Positions 50,242 through 59,689 of a stretch of 64,000 nt of DNA are shown here, piece by piece. The stretch's first letter is position 1. Every line of letters begins with the position of its first letter. The notes below the pieces were generated by a model, which searched no databases, was not told the DNA's origin, and was given only the letters and a program-made list of their open reading frames with translations. Both the position numbers and the translations under genes were made by a program. Origin of the DNA: Kribbella sp. VKM Ac-2569 (GTDB lineage: Bacteria; Actinomycetota; Actinomycetes; Propionibacteriales; Kribbellaceae). Location of the stretch: contig NZ_SGXJ01000003.1 in the NCBI RefSeq assembly GCF_004216905.1, positions 1,054,001 through 1,118,000 of the forward strand, read 5' to 3'.

Positions 50242-50301
50242 TCAGCTCAGCGGACGGACGGTGCGGGAGACAACGGCCCAATGGGCCTGTTGCAAGCTCA
50301 T
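50242..50301 (-). CDS. Possible small upstream ORF (19 aa) before rsgA
   Basis: MSLQQAHWAVVSRTVRPLS-stop, with GGGAGG eight bases before the ATG, stopping 33 bp ahead of the rsgA start. The ribosome binding site is better than that of rsgA itself. Composition does not point to a single amino acid, so it is not an obvious attenuator. It may be a real small protein, a translational regulator or chance. Confidence 0.4.
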   Translation of the reverse strand: MSLQQAHWAVVSRTVRPLS

Positions 50302-50362
50302 GGCAGGTGCCTCCCTTCCGAATCCCAGCGGTCCCGAGCCGGAACCGTGTGTCGCGATGCCG

Positions 50363-51610
50363 TCAGCCTAGGTCGTCGGTGTCACTCTGCGCACCGGATT
50401 TTCCGACTGAAGCGGGCTTCCGCGGAGCATCAGGCTCAACTTGAGCTTCAGGCTCACGCTCAGGTCGAGGCGCAGCGGAGGGAGCAACCTTCCGGGGCCG
50501 CTCGGCCAGCTTCTCCACCTTCCGCCCGATGGCCGCCTCCGGCCGCTCCTCCGACTCCACCGGCGTCGGCACGTAGCCCTCCTCGTGGTGCGGATCCGGC
50601 TCCGCCTTCATCACCGGCTCGACCTCGTCGTCCTCCACCCGGTCGTCGTCCTCCACCCGGTCGTCGTCCTCCTCGACAGGCTCGGCCTGCTTGACCTCGG
50701 TGATGTGCGCCTTGTGCGGCCACAGCCGGTCCACGACCGCGTTCAGCGCCGCACCGATCAGTACGGCGATGGCGGTCATGTAGAGCCACATCAGTACGGC
50801 GATCGGCGCCGCCAGCGGGCCGTAGATCGACGTACCGCCGACCGTGCTCTGCAGGATCCACCGGAGCACGAAGCTGCCGAGGATCCAGATCGACAGCGCC
50901 AGGAACGAGCCGGGGAGGTCCGAGACCCACGGCGTACGGATCGGGACCGAGAGGTGATACAGGGTGTTCAAGAAGCCCGCGGACAGGATCGTGACCACCG
51001 GCCAGTACAGCTGGTTCAGGAAGTCCAGCCGGTGCGGCAGGAGAGCGTCGACCGCGTCGGGTCCGGCCAGCACCAGCGGCAGGACGATCACCCCGATCAC
51101 CAGCGCCGCGCAGTACAGCGAGAACGACAGCGCGCGGGTGCGGACGATGCCGCGCTTGCCGCCCATCCCGTACATGATCGTGATCGTGTCGACGAACACG
51201 TTCAGCGCGCGGCTGCCCGACCACAGCGCCAGCACGAAACCGATCGAGATGACGTCCGGGCGGCCGCCGTTCAGCACCTGGTCCAGCGTCGGCGCGATGA
51301 CGTTCTTGATCGAGTCGTCGGTCAGCGCCCGGGCGGCCAGGTCGACGATCTGCTGCTTGATGTCGTTGATCGTCTCGACCTCGAACCACTTGCTCGCGAT
51401 GTAACCGAGCGAGCCGGCCAGCCCGAAGATCAGCGGCGGCAGCGAGAGGATCGCGAAGAACGCCCCCTCGGCCGCGAGTCCGGTGACCCGGTAGCGCAGA
51501 CAGACCCCGATCGTCTGGGTGAGCAGCTTCCAGGTCGTCGCGGGGACCCTGCGAACCCATGCCAATGAGAGGGAGCTCCCACCAGTGGGTCCTGCCCCAG
51601 AACGTGCCAT
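50363..51610 (-). CDS. YihY/BrkB family membrane protein with acidic C-terminal tail
   Basis: 415-residue integral membrane protein. The family core (residues ~35-300) contains GLAAEGAFFAILSLPPLIFG, SIGFVLALWSGSRALNVFVD, and the TPWVSDLPGSFLALSIWILG, SIYGPLAAPIAVLMWLYMTA blocks with six helices. A long cytoplasmic tail (residues ~305-415) is highly charged, with a short internal repeat EDDDRV-EDDDRV and later Pro/Glu-rich sequence. BrkB proteins were once called ribonuclease BN, which is now known to be wrong; their function is still unclear. Divergent from aidB, 18 bp apart. Confidence 0.9.
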   Translation of the reverse strand: MARSGAGPTGGSSLSLAWVRRVPATTWKLLTQTIGVCLRYRVTGLAAEGAFFAILSLPPLIFGLAGSLGYIASKWFEVETINDIKQQIVDLAARALTDDSIKNVIAPTLDQVLNGGRPDVISIGFVLALWSGSRALNVFVDTITIMYGMGGKRGIVRTRALSFSLYCAALVIGVIVLPLVLAGPDAVDALLPHRLDFLNQLYWPVVTILSAGFLNTLYHLSVPIRTPWVSDLPGSFLALSIWILGSFVLRWILQSTVGGTSIYGPLAAPIAVLMWLYMTAIAVLIGAALNAVVDRLWPHKAHITEVKQAEPVEEDDDRVEDDDRVEDDEVEPVMKAEPDPHHEEGYVPTPVESEERPEAAIGRKVEKLAERPRKVAPSAAPRPEREPEAQVEPDAPRKPASVGKSGAQSDTDDLG

Positions 51611-51628
51611 ACCGCTTACCGTACTGAC

Positions 51629-53242
51629 ATGGCGGACCCATTCGCGGTAACGAATCAGGCTCCCCCACTGCGGGGCGTGAACTTCTTCACCCAGGACCCG
51701 GCTCTCGGTGACGCTCTGCGTCCGTACGCCGACCTCGCCGGCGATCCCGGTCTGCACCGGATCGGCGAGCTCGCGGGATCCGAGGAGGCGCTGTCTCACG
51801 CTCTTCCGGCGAACCAGAACCCGCCGGTGCTGCGCACCCATGACCGCTACGGGAACCGGATCGACGAGGTCGAGTTCCACCCGTCGTGGCACTGGCTCAT
51901 GGAACAAGCCGTCGGATTCGGGCTGCAGGCGGCGCCGTGGACGAGCGAGCGCCCGTCGCCGCACCTCACCCGTGCGGCCGGGTTCTACCTCTGGTCGCAG
52001 GTCGAGCCGGGCCACGGCTGCCCGATCTCGATGACGTACGCCGCCGTGCCCGCGCTCAAGGCGGACGCGCAACTGGCGAAGGAGTGGGTCCCGCAGCTCG
52101 CCTCCACGCAGTACGACATACGCCGGCTGCCGGCCGCGGCGAAGAACGGTGTCCTCGCCGGGATGGGGATGACTGAGAAGCAGGGCGGTTCCGACGTACG
52201 AGCGAATCTCACGACGGCGACGCCCGCCGGCGATGTGTACCAGCTGAACGGGCACAAGTGGTTCTGCTCGGCGCCGCAGGTGGACCTGTTCCTGGTCCTC
52301 GCGCAGGCACCCGACGGGCTGAGCTGCTTCGTCGTACCGCGGGTTCTTGCCGACGGCAACCGGAACCCGTTCGCGCTGCAGCGGCTGAAGGACAAGCTCG
52401 GCAACCGCTCGAACGCCTCCAGCGAGGTCGAGTTCCACGGCACGATCGGGTACCGCCTCGGCGACGAGGGCGCCGGCGTACGGACGATCATCGAGATGGT
52501 CGCGGCGACCCGGCTGGACTGCGTGCTCGGCTCGGCGGCACTCCAGCGGCGCGCACTCGTCGAAGCGAGCTGGCACACGCAGCACCGCTCGGCCTTCGGC
52601 GGCCTGCTCGCCGACAAGCCCGCGATGCAGAACGCGCTGGCCGACCTCGCCCTGGAGAGCGAGGCAGCGACGGCTCTGGGGATGCGGCTGGCCGCCGCAG
52701 TGGATTCCTCGGACCCGAAGGAAGCAGCTTTCCGGCGGATTGCGCTTCCCCTCGCGAAGTTCTGGGTGTGCAAGCGGACGCCGTTCATGGTCGCGGAGGC
52801 GCTCGAGTGCCTCGGCGGCAACGGGTACGTCGAGGAGTCCGGGCTGCCGCTGCTCTACCGTGAGTCGCCGCTGAACTCGATCTGGGAAGGATCGGGCAAC
52901 GTCAACGCGCTCGACGTACTGCGTGCGCTCCGCCGCCCGGAGTCGCTCGAGGCGTGGCTGCTCGAGGTCGGCTCGGTCCAGGGTGCCGATGCGCGGCTCG
53001 ATGCGGCGGTCAACGACGTACTGCAAGCGCTTGCTGACATCGAGAACGCCGAGGCCGGGGCACGGCGGCTGGCTGCGCGGATGGCCCTGTGCCTGCAGGC
53101 GTCGCTGCTGATCCGGCACTCGACGCCGGAGGTCGCGGACGCGTTCGTGGCGTCGCGGTTGGCCAACGACTGGGGTGGTGTGTTCGGGACGCTCCCACGG
53201 ACTACGCCGTTCGAGCAGATCGTCAGCCGCGCGATAGGGTAA
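51629..53242 (+). CDS. aidB: Acyl-CoA dehydrogenase family protein, AidB-like
   Basis: 537-residue flavoprotein of the AidB branch. The N-terminal extension [20 protein letters not shown] and the LEVE-like [20 protein letters not shown] segment are characteristic, as are [18 protein letters not shown] (FAD site), [15 protein letters not shown] and [20 protein letters not shown]. AidB in E. coli is induced by alkylation and binds DNA; whether this homologue does is not known. It precedes the ZTP-riboswitch-controlled glyA in the same direction. Confidence 0.9.
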   Translation: MADPFAVTNQAPPLRGVNFFTQDPALGDALRPYADLAGDPGLHRIGELAGSEEALSHALPANQNPPVLRTHDRYGNRIDEVEFHPSWHWLMEQAVGFGLQAAPWTSERPSPHLTRAAGFYLWSQVEPGHGCPISMTYAAVPALKADAQLAKEWVPQLASTQYDIRRLPAAAKNGVLAGMGMTEKQGGSDVRANLTTATPAGDVYQLNGHKWFCSAPQVDLFLVLAQAPDGLSCFVVPRVLADGNRNPFALQRLKDKLGNRSNASSEVEFHGTIGYRLGDEGAGVRTIIEMVAATRLDCVLGSAALQRRALVEASWHTQHRSAFGGLLADKPAMQNALADLALESEAATALGMRLAAAVDSSDPKEAAFRRIALPLAKFWVCKRTPFMVAEALECLGGNGYVEESGLPLLYRESPLNSIWEGSGNVNALDVLRALRRPESLEAWLLEVGSVQGADARLDAAVNDVLQALADIENAEAGARRLAARMALCLQASLLIRHSTPEVADAFVASRLANDWGGVFGTLPRTTPFEQIVSRAIG

Positions 53243-53257
53243 CTGTGCCTTTCTTTT

Positions 53258-53335
53258 GGGCAGTCGCGACTGGCGCGCTGAAGGTGGAGAACCACCGGGG
53301 AGCGAAACCCGTCGGCACCGTGCGCCTGGGTGCCT
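53258..53335 (+). ncRNA. ZTP (pfl) riboswitch upstream of glyA
   Basis: The conserved blocks of the pfl motif are present in order: GTCGCGACTGGCG (53263-53275), the GGTGG...CCACC stem closing on ACCGGGGAGCG (53292-53304), and GCGCCTGGGTGCC (53322-53334). The class binds the purine precursor ZTP/ZMP, which signals 10-formyl-THF shortage, and typically controls folate one-carbon genes. glyA starts 32 bp downstream. No obvious intrinsic terminator follows, so control is probably at translation. Confidence 0.9.
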
Positions 53336-53366
53336 TCGACCCACTGCAACCGCAGGAGAGACAACG

Positions 53367-54815
53367 ATGACTCAATCCTTCGACGCCGCCGCCGCGTCGG
53401 CCGCGTACAACAACGCGCTGCAGGTGATCGCCGCGGTGGAACCCACCATCGCCGGCGCGATCAGGGCCGAGCTCGCCGACCAGCGGTCCTCGCTGAAGCT
53501 GATCGCGAGCGAGAACTACGCCTCCCCCGCCACGCTGCTCACGATGGGCAACTGGCTGTCGGACAAGTACGCCGAGGGCACCATCGGGCACCGCTTCTAC
53601 GCCGGCTGCCAGAACGTCGACACCGTCGAGCAGACCGCCGCCGACCATGCCAAGGCCCTGTTCAACGCGCCCCACGCCTATGTCCAGCCGCACTCCGGCA
53701 TTGACGCGAACCTGGTCGCGTTCTGGGCGATCCTGGCGCAGCGGATCGAGTCCCCGGCGCTGGCCGAGGCGGGCGCGAAGCATGTCAACGACCTGACCGA
53801 CGAGGACTGGGCCAAGCTCCGCAAGGCGCTCGGCGACCAGAAGATGCTCGGTATGTCGCTGGACGCCGGCGGTCACCTGACGCATGGTTTCCGGCCGAAC
53901 ATCTCCGGCAAGATGTTCAACCAGCACTCGTACGGCACCGACCCGGAGACCGGGCTGCTGGACTACGACGAGGTCGCGCGGAAGGCCCGCGAATTCAAGC
54001 CGCTGATCCTGATCGCCGGCTACTCGGCGTACCCGCGCAAGGTGAACTTCGCCAAGATGCGCGAGATCGCCGACGAGGTCGGCGCCACCCTGATGGTCGA
54101 CATGGCGCACTTCGCCGGCCTGGTCGCGGGCAAGGTCTTCGCCGGCGACTTCGACCCGGTCCCCCACGCGCACGTCACCACGACCACGACCCACAAGTCG
54201 CTGCGCGGCCCGCGCGGCGGCATGGTGCTCTGTCAGCCGGAGTACGCCGACGCCGTCGACCGCGGGTGCCCCATGGTCCTCGGCGGTCCGCTCAGCCAGA
54301 CGATGGCCGCGAAGGCGGTCGCGCTGGCCGAGGCGCGGCAGCCCTCGTTCCAGGACTACGCACAATCCGTCGCCGACAACGCGGTCACGCTGGCCGAAGG
54401 GCTGATGAAGCGCGGCGTGAAGCTGGTGACGGACGGCACCGAGAACCACCTGGTGCTGCTGGACGTCTCGTCGTACGGCATCACCGGCCGGCAGGCCGAG
54501 TCGGCGCTTCTCGACGCGGGCATCGTCACCAACCGGAACGCCGTACCGCGCGACCCGAACGGCGCCTGGTACACGTCCGGTGTCCGGATCGGTACGCCGG
54601 CACTCACCACGCGCGGCCTCGGCGGCGACGAGTTCGACCGGGTCGCGGAGCTGATCGTGGACGTCCTGTCCTCGACGACGCCGACCACGACCGCGGCGGG
54701 CGCTGCGTCCAAGGCGAAGTACGTGCTGGCCGACGGTGTGGCCGACAAGACCAAGGCCGCTTCGGCCGAGATGCTCGACAAGTTCCCGCTGTACCCGGGC
54801 CTCGTGCTCAGCTGA
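53367..54815 (+). CDS. glyA: Serine hydroxymethyltransferase
   Basis: 482-residue PLP enzyme converting serine and THF to glycine and methylene-THF. [20 protein letters not shown] and the PLP Lys277 in [15 protein letters not shown] are diagnostic, with [15 protein letters not shown] and the C-terminal [16 protein letters not shown]. It is longer than canonical GlyA because of an insertion around residues 125-165 ([18 protein letters not shown]), which marks a known actinobacterial SHMT subtype. A CAGGAG site precedes the ATG. Controlled by the ZTP riboswitch just upstream. Confidence 0.95.
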   Translation: MTQSFDAAAASAAYNNALQVIAAVEPTIAGAIRAELADQRSSLKLIASENYASPATLLTMGNWLSDKYAEGTIGHRFYAGCQNVDTVEQTAADHAKALFNAPHAYVQPHSGIDANLVAFWAILAQRIESPALAEAGAKHVNDLTDEDWAKLRKALGDQKMLGMSLDAGGHLTHGFRPNISGKMFNQHSYGTDPETGLLDYDEVARKAREFKPLILIAGYSAYPRKVNFAKMREIADEVGATLMVDMAHFAGLVAGKVFAGDFDPVPHAHVTTTTTHKSLRGPRGGMVLCQPEYADAVDRGCPMVLGGPLSQTMAAKAVALAEARQPSFQDYAQSVADNAVTLAEGLMKRGVKLVTDGTENHLVLLDVSSYGITGRQAESALLDAGIVTNRNAVPRDPNGAWYTSGVRIGTPALTTRGLGGDEFDRVAELIVDVLSSTTPTTTAAGAASKAKYVLADGVADKTKAASAEMLDKFPLYPGLVLS

Positions 54816-54824
54816 CACACGTCA

Positions 54825-54859
54825 CAGCGCCCGCTCCTCGCTTCGGGGAGCGGGCGCTG
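54825..54859. terminator. Bidirectional terminator between glyA and the MFS gene
   Basis: 13-bp perfect stem CAGCGCCCGCTCC / GGAGCGGGCGCTG with a 9-nt loop, 10 bp after both convergent stops. Confidence 0.85.
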
Positions 54860-54869
54860 GTCTGTCTGG

Positions 54870-56423
54870 TCAGGCGTCCTGCTTGACACGCATCAGGGCA
54901 TCCTGCGAGGGCTTCTCGGCTCTCGCGGGCATCAGGACAGCGGCGAGGATCGCGCCGGCGACGGCGATGCCGGCCGAGACCCACATCGTGGTGTTGAGAC
55001 TGTTGATGAAGGCGTCGCGCACGTTGTCCAGCAGCTCCGGCGAACCGGCCTTCTCGGCGACCGCGAGCCCACCAGCCAGGCTCTTCTCCACCGCGTCGGC
55101 GGCCTCCGCGGGCAACCCGGCGGTGTCGACGTTGTTCCGGTAAACCGAGTTCAGCACGGTTCCGAGTACGGCGACACCGACCGTCCCGCCGACCTGCCGG
55201 AACGCCTGCAGCAGGCCGGATCCGGTCCCGGCGCGCTCCGGGTCGAGTACGCCGAGCGCCGCGTTCATTGCCTGCGGCATCGAGCACCCGAGGCCGAACC
55301 CGACCACTGCGAACCAGATCGCGGTGTACCCGTACCCGGTCCCAAGATCCGTGAAGGCACCGAGCACGAACCCGGCCGCCATCACCACGAACCCGGCCAT
55401 CACCACGAGCCGCGTACCGGCCTTCGCCTCCACCGGCTCGGCCAGCTTGGCGCCGACCGTCATACCGCCGATGAACGGCAGCAACTTGAGACCGGTGTGC
55501 AGCGCGTCCGACCCGTTGATGCCCTGGAAGTACTGCGGCATCGTGAACAGCAACCCGAAGATCGCGAACACCGACACCGTCAGCAACACGGCGCCACCGG
55601 TGAACACCCGCTCGCTGAACAGCCGCAGCTCGATCAACGGTTCGCTGTTGCGCCGCTGCCACACCAGGAACCCGGCGATCAGTACGACGGCCAGTCCGAG
55701 GAACACGATCGTCACGGTGTCGCCCCAGGACGCCTCCCCCGCCTTGGTCACGCCGTACACGAGGGCCGCGAGACCGGCGCTCGACAGGATCATGCCGAGC
55801 CAGTCGATCGCCGGGCGGTTCGCGCTCCGGCTCTCCGGGACGAGCAGGGTCACCGCTAGCGCTGCCAGGAACGCGATCGGGATGTTGATCACGAAGATCC
55901 ACTGCCAGCCGGCGTGGTCGAGCAGCAGACCGCCGACGATCGGGCCGAGCGGCATACCGATGCTGTTGGCAACGACGAAGAACCCGATCGCCTTCTTCCG
56001 CTCCTCCGCGGTGCGGAACAGCACGGTGATCAGCGAGAGCGCGACCGGGACGATCATCGCCGCACCGATGCCGAGGAAGGCCCGGGCCGCGATCAGGGTC
56101 CCCGCGGAGTCGGCCAACGCACAGGCCAGCGAGGCGGCGCCGAACAGCGTGAGCGCGATCGCGATGATCTTGCGCCGACCGTACCGGTCCCCGAGCAGAC
56201 CGGCCGGAAGCAGCAGCGCCGCGAGTACGAGGTTGTAGCTGTTGGCCATCCACTGCAGTTGGCTGGTGGACGCCTGCAGGTCCTTGGCCAGCGTCGGCAG
56301 CGCGACGTTGAGCACAGTCGTGTCCAGACCGAGGACGAGGACCGCGAGGCAGAGCGCGATGAGTACTCCGAAGCGGCGGGCGCCGGTCAGCGTCTGTCCT
56401 TCGGCGTCGGAGGTTGAGGTCAT
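54870..56423 (-). CDS. MFS drug efflux transporter, DHA2 (EmrB/QacA) family
   Basis: 517-residue proton-driven exporter with 14 predicted helices. Motif A-like LLGDRYGRRK, the first-helix pattern VLVLGLDTTVLNVALPTLAK with the DHA2-typical Asp, and motif C GPIVGGLLLDHAGWQWIFVI are visible. The loop near the C-terminus (PELLDNVRDAFINSLNTTMW) is typical of the actinobacterial members. Divergent from a MarR-like regulator with an AT-rich operator region between them, the standard repressor-pump arrangement. Substrate unknown. Confidence 0.93.
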   Translation of the reverse strand: MTSTSDAEGQTLTGARRFGVLIALCLAVLVLGLDTTVLNVALPTLAKDLQASTSQLQWMANSYNLVLAALLLPAGLLGDRYGRRKIIAIALTLFGAASLACALADSAGTLIAARAFLGIGAAMIVPVALSLITVLFRTAEERKKAIGFFVVANSIGMPLGPIVGGLLLDHAGWQWIFVINIPIAFLAALAVTLLVPESRSANRPAIDWLGMILSSAGLAALVYGVTKAGEASWGDTVTIVFLGLAVVLIAGFLVWQRRNSEPLIELRLFSERVFTGGAVLLTVSVFAIFGLLFTMPQYFQGINGSDALHTGLKLLPFIGGMTVGAKLAEPVEAKAGTRLVVMAGFVVMAAGFVLGAFTDLGTGYGYTAIWFAVVGFGLGCSMPQAMNAALGVLDPERAGTGSGLLQAFRQVGGTVGVAVLGTVLNSVYRNNVDTAGLPAEAADAVEKSLAGGLAVAEKAGSPELLDNVRDAFINSLNTTMWVSAGIAVAGAILAAVLMPARAEKPSQDALMRVKQDA

Positions 56424-56434
56424 GGAATACAAAT

Positions 56435-56452
56435 TATCAGAAGATTGTGATA
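56435..56452. promoter_or_regulatory. Operator-like inverted repeat in the MFS/MarR divergent promoter
   Basis: TATCA (56435-56439) and TGATA (56448-56452) flank 8 bp; a further GATAAATCAAATC follows. The ~60-bp interval is conspicuously AT-rich for this genome, as expected for divergent promoters with a MarR-type site. Confidence 0.55.
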
Positions 56453-56486
56453 GTTGCGATAAATCAAATCACTGTAAGCTTCAACC

Positions 56487-56957
56487 ATGGCGCAGGAACC
56501 GAGCCCGGAACAGATCAGCCAGTTCGTCGAGCGGTTCGCCGGCGTCCTGGCGAACAGCGGCGTACCGACGATGTCGGCTCGGGTGATGGGCGCGATGCTG
56601 GTCAGCCCGAACGGCACGATGACCGCCGCCGAGCTGGCCGGTGCGCTGAAGATCAGCCAGCCGGCCGTCTCCGGCGCGGTCCGCCAGCTGCTCCAGGTCT
56701 CGTTCATCACCCGCGAGCGCCTGCCCGGCTCCCGCAAGGATCACTACCGCATCCGCGAGGACGTCTTCGCCACGATCCTCGAGCGCCGCAACCAGGGGCT
56801 CGGCGAGTGGGAGTCGACCAGCCGCTCCGGCGCCGAACTCTTCGGCCTCGACACCCCCATCGGCCAGCGCCTCACCGAGGCCGCCGACTTCTTCGCGTTC
56901 ATCCACACCGACATGGACCAGATGATCAAGAACTGGCGCGCGGAACACCCGCGATGA
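56487..56957 (+). CDS. MarR/GbsR-type transcriptional regulator
   Basis: 156-residue winged-helix regulator. The HTH is MTAAELAGALKISQPAVSGA followed by the wing RERLPGSRKDHYRIREDVF. Helical ends provide the dimer interface. It is divergent from the efflux pump, its probable target, and overlaps the next gene by ATGA, suggesting that the downstream protein belongs to the same response. Confidence 0.88.
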   Translation: MAQEPSPEQISQFVERFAGVLANSGVPTMSARVMGAMLVSPNGTMTAAELAGALKISQPAVSGAVRQLLQVSFITRERLPGSRKDHYRIREDVFATILERRNQGLGEWESTSRSGAELFGLDTPIGQRLTEAADFFAFIHTDMDQMIKNWRAEHPR

Positions 56958-58057
56958 ACCGTCGCGAAGCCAAGCAGCTCGTCGGTACGGCGTGGTTGGA
57001 CAGCGACTACCGAACCGGGTGGGAGACGCGCATCATGCGCCGGCGCGTCCCGCTCTACCGCGTCGGAATCGCCGCCCTGCGTGCACTGAACGCCGTGACG
57101 GGTGGCCCGAACCGCCCGTCGCTGAAGGTCACCCGCTGGAACCGGATCGGGCCGCACGGCGGCACCTTCGTGATGGACAAGCTCGAGACGATGACCGGGC
57201 GGACCGATCATCCGGTCACGTCGCGGGCCGAGCTGCGCGCCCGTACGTCGTTCGCGTCCCGGCTGGCGCGGGCCGTCTCCGCGGACGAGTGGCCGCAGAT
57301 CATCGCCGAGTACGAGCGGCGCCGGCGTGGCGAGCGTCCGCAGTACCGGTATGTCGGCCATCGGCCGCTGAACGCGACCTCGCACGCGTTGATGGACGAG
57401 GCGTGGGTACGGGGCGAGCTGCCGACGGATCAGTACCGGGCGTGGAACCTGCTGAAGGACGAGGACGAGGGGGCGTTCTACAGCGAGTTCTTCACCGACG
57501 GCGGCGCGCGGGCTTATCCCGGTGGTGAGACGAATCCCGGCTTCCGGCTGGGGCGGATCACGTTCGACGTCAGTTGGCGGGAGAAGGCGTCGCTCGCGGG
57601 TGAACGCCACGTACTCCGTCGCAGCCGGCTCCTCCGCGCAAAGGAGCTGGTCAAGTTCTTCCGCACGGAGCTCCGCGAAGCTGTCCGGCCGCCCGTGTCC
57701 TCCCCGGCGCAGCCCGACTCGGCTCGCACCCCCGGACGCCACGACGTCTACACCCAGCCAGTTGTCGCTGCGATCGCCGACTTCACCAAACCCGAGGCGC
57801 GGCGCTCCCCCACCGCCCGCGCCGAAACCACGCCGGATCGAAAGCGCGCCTCTGCCATCGATCTCGCCAACACTGTCGCCAAGGCACTCCCACCAGCCGT
57901 CAGCGGAGGGGTGGTTGGGGAAGGTCGGTCAGGACCTGGCGAGCCACTGCCAGGGCAACCTCGTCCGCCCCATGCGGCGCAACAATCTGCGCACCCACCG
58001 GTAGCCCGTCCGCCAACCCCGCCGGAACACTCACCGCGGGATGCCCAGTCACGTTGA
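56954..58057 (+). CDS. Protein of unknown function, coupled to MarR-type regulator
   Basis: 367 residues, start overlapping the regulator stop (ATGA). The first ~240 residues look like a folded basic domain (RRREAKQ-like start, SLKVTRWNRIGPHGGTFVMD, GAFYSEFFTDGGARAYPGG), the remainder is Pro/Arg/Ala-rich and probably disordered ([31 protein letters not shown]). I do not recognise a family. The last ~52 codons are antisense to the convergent amidase gene, so the C-terminus may be extended by loss of an earlier stop, or the tail may simply be permissive. No signal peptide or membrane segment. Confidence 0.6.
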   Translation: MNRREAKQLVGTAWLDSDYRTGWETRIMRRRVPLYRVGIAALRALNAVTGGPNRPSLKVTRWNRIGPHGGTFVMDKLETMTGRTDHPVTSRAELRARTSFASRLARAVSADEWPQIIAEYERRRRGERPQYRYVGHRPLNATSHALMDEAWVRGELPTDQYRAWNLLKDEDEGAFYSEFFTDGGARAYPGGETNPGFRLGRITFDVSWREKASLAGERHVLRRSRLLRAKELVKFFRTELREAVRPPVSSPAQPDSARTPGRHDVYTQPVVAAIADFTKPEARRSPTARAETTPDRKRASAIDLANTVAKALPPAVSGGVVGEGRSGPGEPLPGQPRPPHAAQQSAHPPVARPPTPPEHSPRDAQSR

Positions 58058-59075
58058 AGATCCAGCACGGGTCGCCGGTGACGATGCTCTGCTCGTGCTG
58101 ATCGTAGCCGTGGGCAACAGTCAGCGTTGTCGGCGTCACCAGCGCATCGACCTCGGTGAACAGATCAGCCAGCGCTGTGTTGTTGTGGTCGCGCACCTCG
58201 CGCGCTCGGTTGGCGGCCGCGGCGTCGGCACCCCGCCCGTTGTCGAGCGCTGACAAGACCGACCACGCGTCGTCCGTCGGCGCGAGCTCCAGCGGTACGT
58301 CGACCACCTCGATCCCACACTGGACCAGCCGCTCCCGCACCACCCGATCAACGCCCGGATCCGCACCCCAACGCCCCAGCGTCGAGAAGTACGCAACCCG
58401 CCACCGCCCGATCGGCTCTGGCTCGGTTGGTACGGGCCAGTGGGGTAGGGATGTGGGGTCGAGGCGGTGGGGGCCACTGGCGATGCTGGTAGCGAGGATT
58501 ACGTCGTCGAGGTCTGCGCCGATCACGCCGGCCGTGGTCAGTCCGCCGAGTGCCCGTCCGCCCGGGCGTGGGACGCGACCGTAGGTTCCCTTGAACCCGA
58601 CGATCCCGCAGAACGATGCCGGGATCCGCAGCGATCCGCCGCTGTCACCACCGGTCGCCAGCGGTACGACGCCTGCCGCGACCGCCGCCGCACCACCCGC
58701 GGTCGAACCGCCGGGTGACCGCTCCACGTCCCACGGATTCCGCGTGTACTCGCGCCCGTTCCACCCGAACGTCAGCGACACCGCACCCGGCCGCGCCCGC
58801 GTCGCCCACCCGATCGGGATGGCGCCGGCCGCGATCAGCCGGGTCAGGATCGGCGACTCCGGCGGCGTACGCGCCTTGATCAGGAACGGCACGCCGGCAA
58901 ACGCCCCACTCGGATGCACCCGCTCAGCAGCCCGACGCGCCCCGTCGGCATCCAACTCGTCCAGAAAATGCAACACCGGATCAAGCTCCCGAGCCGCCCA
59001 GAGGGCGCTCTCTACAATCTCCAGCGCAGACACAGCCCCCGACCGCACCTGCTCGGCAACAGCCCGAGCGCTCAT
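57900..59075 (-). CDS. Amidase (amidase-signature family)
   Basis: 391-residue hydrolase. The Ser-cisSer-Lys apparatus can be placed at Lys67 (FLIKART), Ser124 in [14 protein letters not shown] and Ser148 in [16 protein letters not shown]. The usual double Ser is replaced by Ser-Thr at 124-125. The start overlaps the upstream unknown gene by ATGA. It is somewhat shorter than typical members (450-500), mainly before the Lys. It could act on aryl or aliphatic amides. Its 3' end overlaps the convergent gene by 158 bp. Confidence 0.9.
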   Translation of the reverse strand: MSARAVAEQVRSGAVSALEIVESALWAARELDPVLHFLDELDADGARRAAERVHPSGAFAGVPFLIKARTPPESPILTRLIAAGAIPIGWATRARPGAVSLTFGWNGREYTRNPWDVERSPGGSTAGGAAAVAAGVVPLATGGDSGGSLRIPASFCGIVGFKGTYGRVPRPGGRALGGLTTAGVIGADLDDVILATSIASGPHRLDPTSLPHWPVPTEPEPIGRWRVAYFSTLGRWGADPGVDRVVRERLVQCGIEVVDVPLELAPTDDAWSVLSALDNGRGADAAAANRAREVRDHNNTALADLFTEVDALVTPTTLTVAHGYDQHEQSIVTGDPCWIFNVTGHPAVSVPAGLADGLPVGAQIVAPHGADEVALAVARQVLTDLPQPPLR

Positions 59076-59674
59076 TCGGCTACGAGCGTGTAGGCGAAGG
59101 CGAGGCGGCGATCCAGCCAGGCGGCTTTGATCGTGATCGACTTGGTTGCCTCGGACAACATGACCACGTCGTCTCCGGCCCGCCACTCCAGGACGCGCTC
59201 CTTGGTCGGCTGGTCGCCGCCCTCGGCGCCGAAGCTCGTGAGCGCGTCCAGCACCCCGGTGAAGAGCCGCCCGGCGGCCTTCTCGGCGAGTTGCTTCGCG
59301 TCGCCGCTCAACCACTCGGTCCGCCCGATCACGTCGACCTGGCCAGGCTGCTCGATACGCCAGTTCGGACGGAGCAACGGCCGACCAGATGGGATCCGGG
59401 TAATGGTTCCGACAGCCGACGCACCGGCGTCGTGAACACTCCACGAGTTCTCCCCCGACGGGACCACCGAGCAGAGCAGCTGCGTCAGCTCGGCATCGAG
59501 GTACAGCGAGTGTTCCGGCCCGACGTACGCACAAGCCGCGAGCACCCGGTCGAACTTCCCGCCCTGCGGAACCCGGATCGCCTTCGGACCCCATCCGATC
59601 TTCTTCCGCTTCGGGGTAGCCGGCAGTTCGACCGACCCGACGGTGAATTCGCGGACGCTCTCCCAGCTCGACAC
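59072..59674 (-). CDS. Protein of unknown function upstream of amidase
   Basis: 200-residue soluble protein, no signal peptide. Contains [20 protein letters not shown], a [20 protein letters not shown] segment and a C-terminal [20 protein letters not shown] strand-helix pattern; overall alpha/beta. No family recognised. It overlaps the amidase start by four bases, so the two are translationally coupled and probably share a task. Confidence 0.75.
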   Translation of the reverse strand: MSSWESVREFTVGSVELPATPKRKKIGWGPKAIRVPQGGKFDRVLAACAYVGPEHSLYLDAELTQLLCSVVPSGENSWSVHDAGASAVGTITRIPSGRPLLRPNWRIEQPGQVDVIGRTEWLSGDAKQLAEKAAGRLFTGVLDALTSFGAEGGDQPTKERVLEWRAGDDVVMLSEATKSITIKAAWLDRRLAFAYTLVAE

Positions 59675-59689
59675 CCGCCGGAGTTTACG

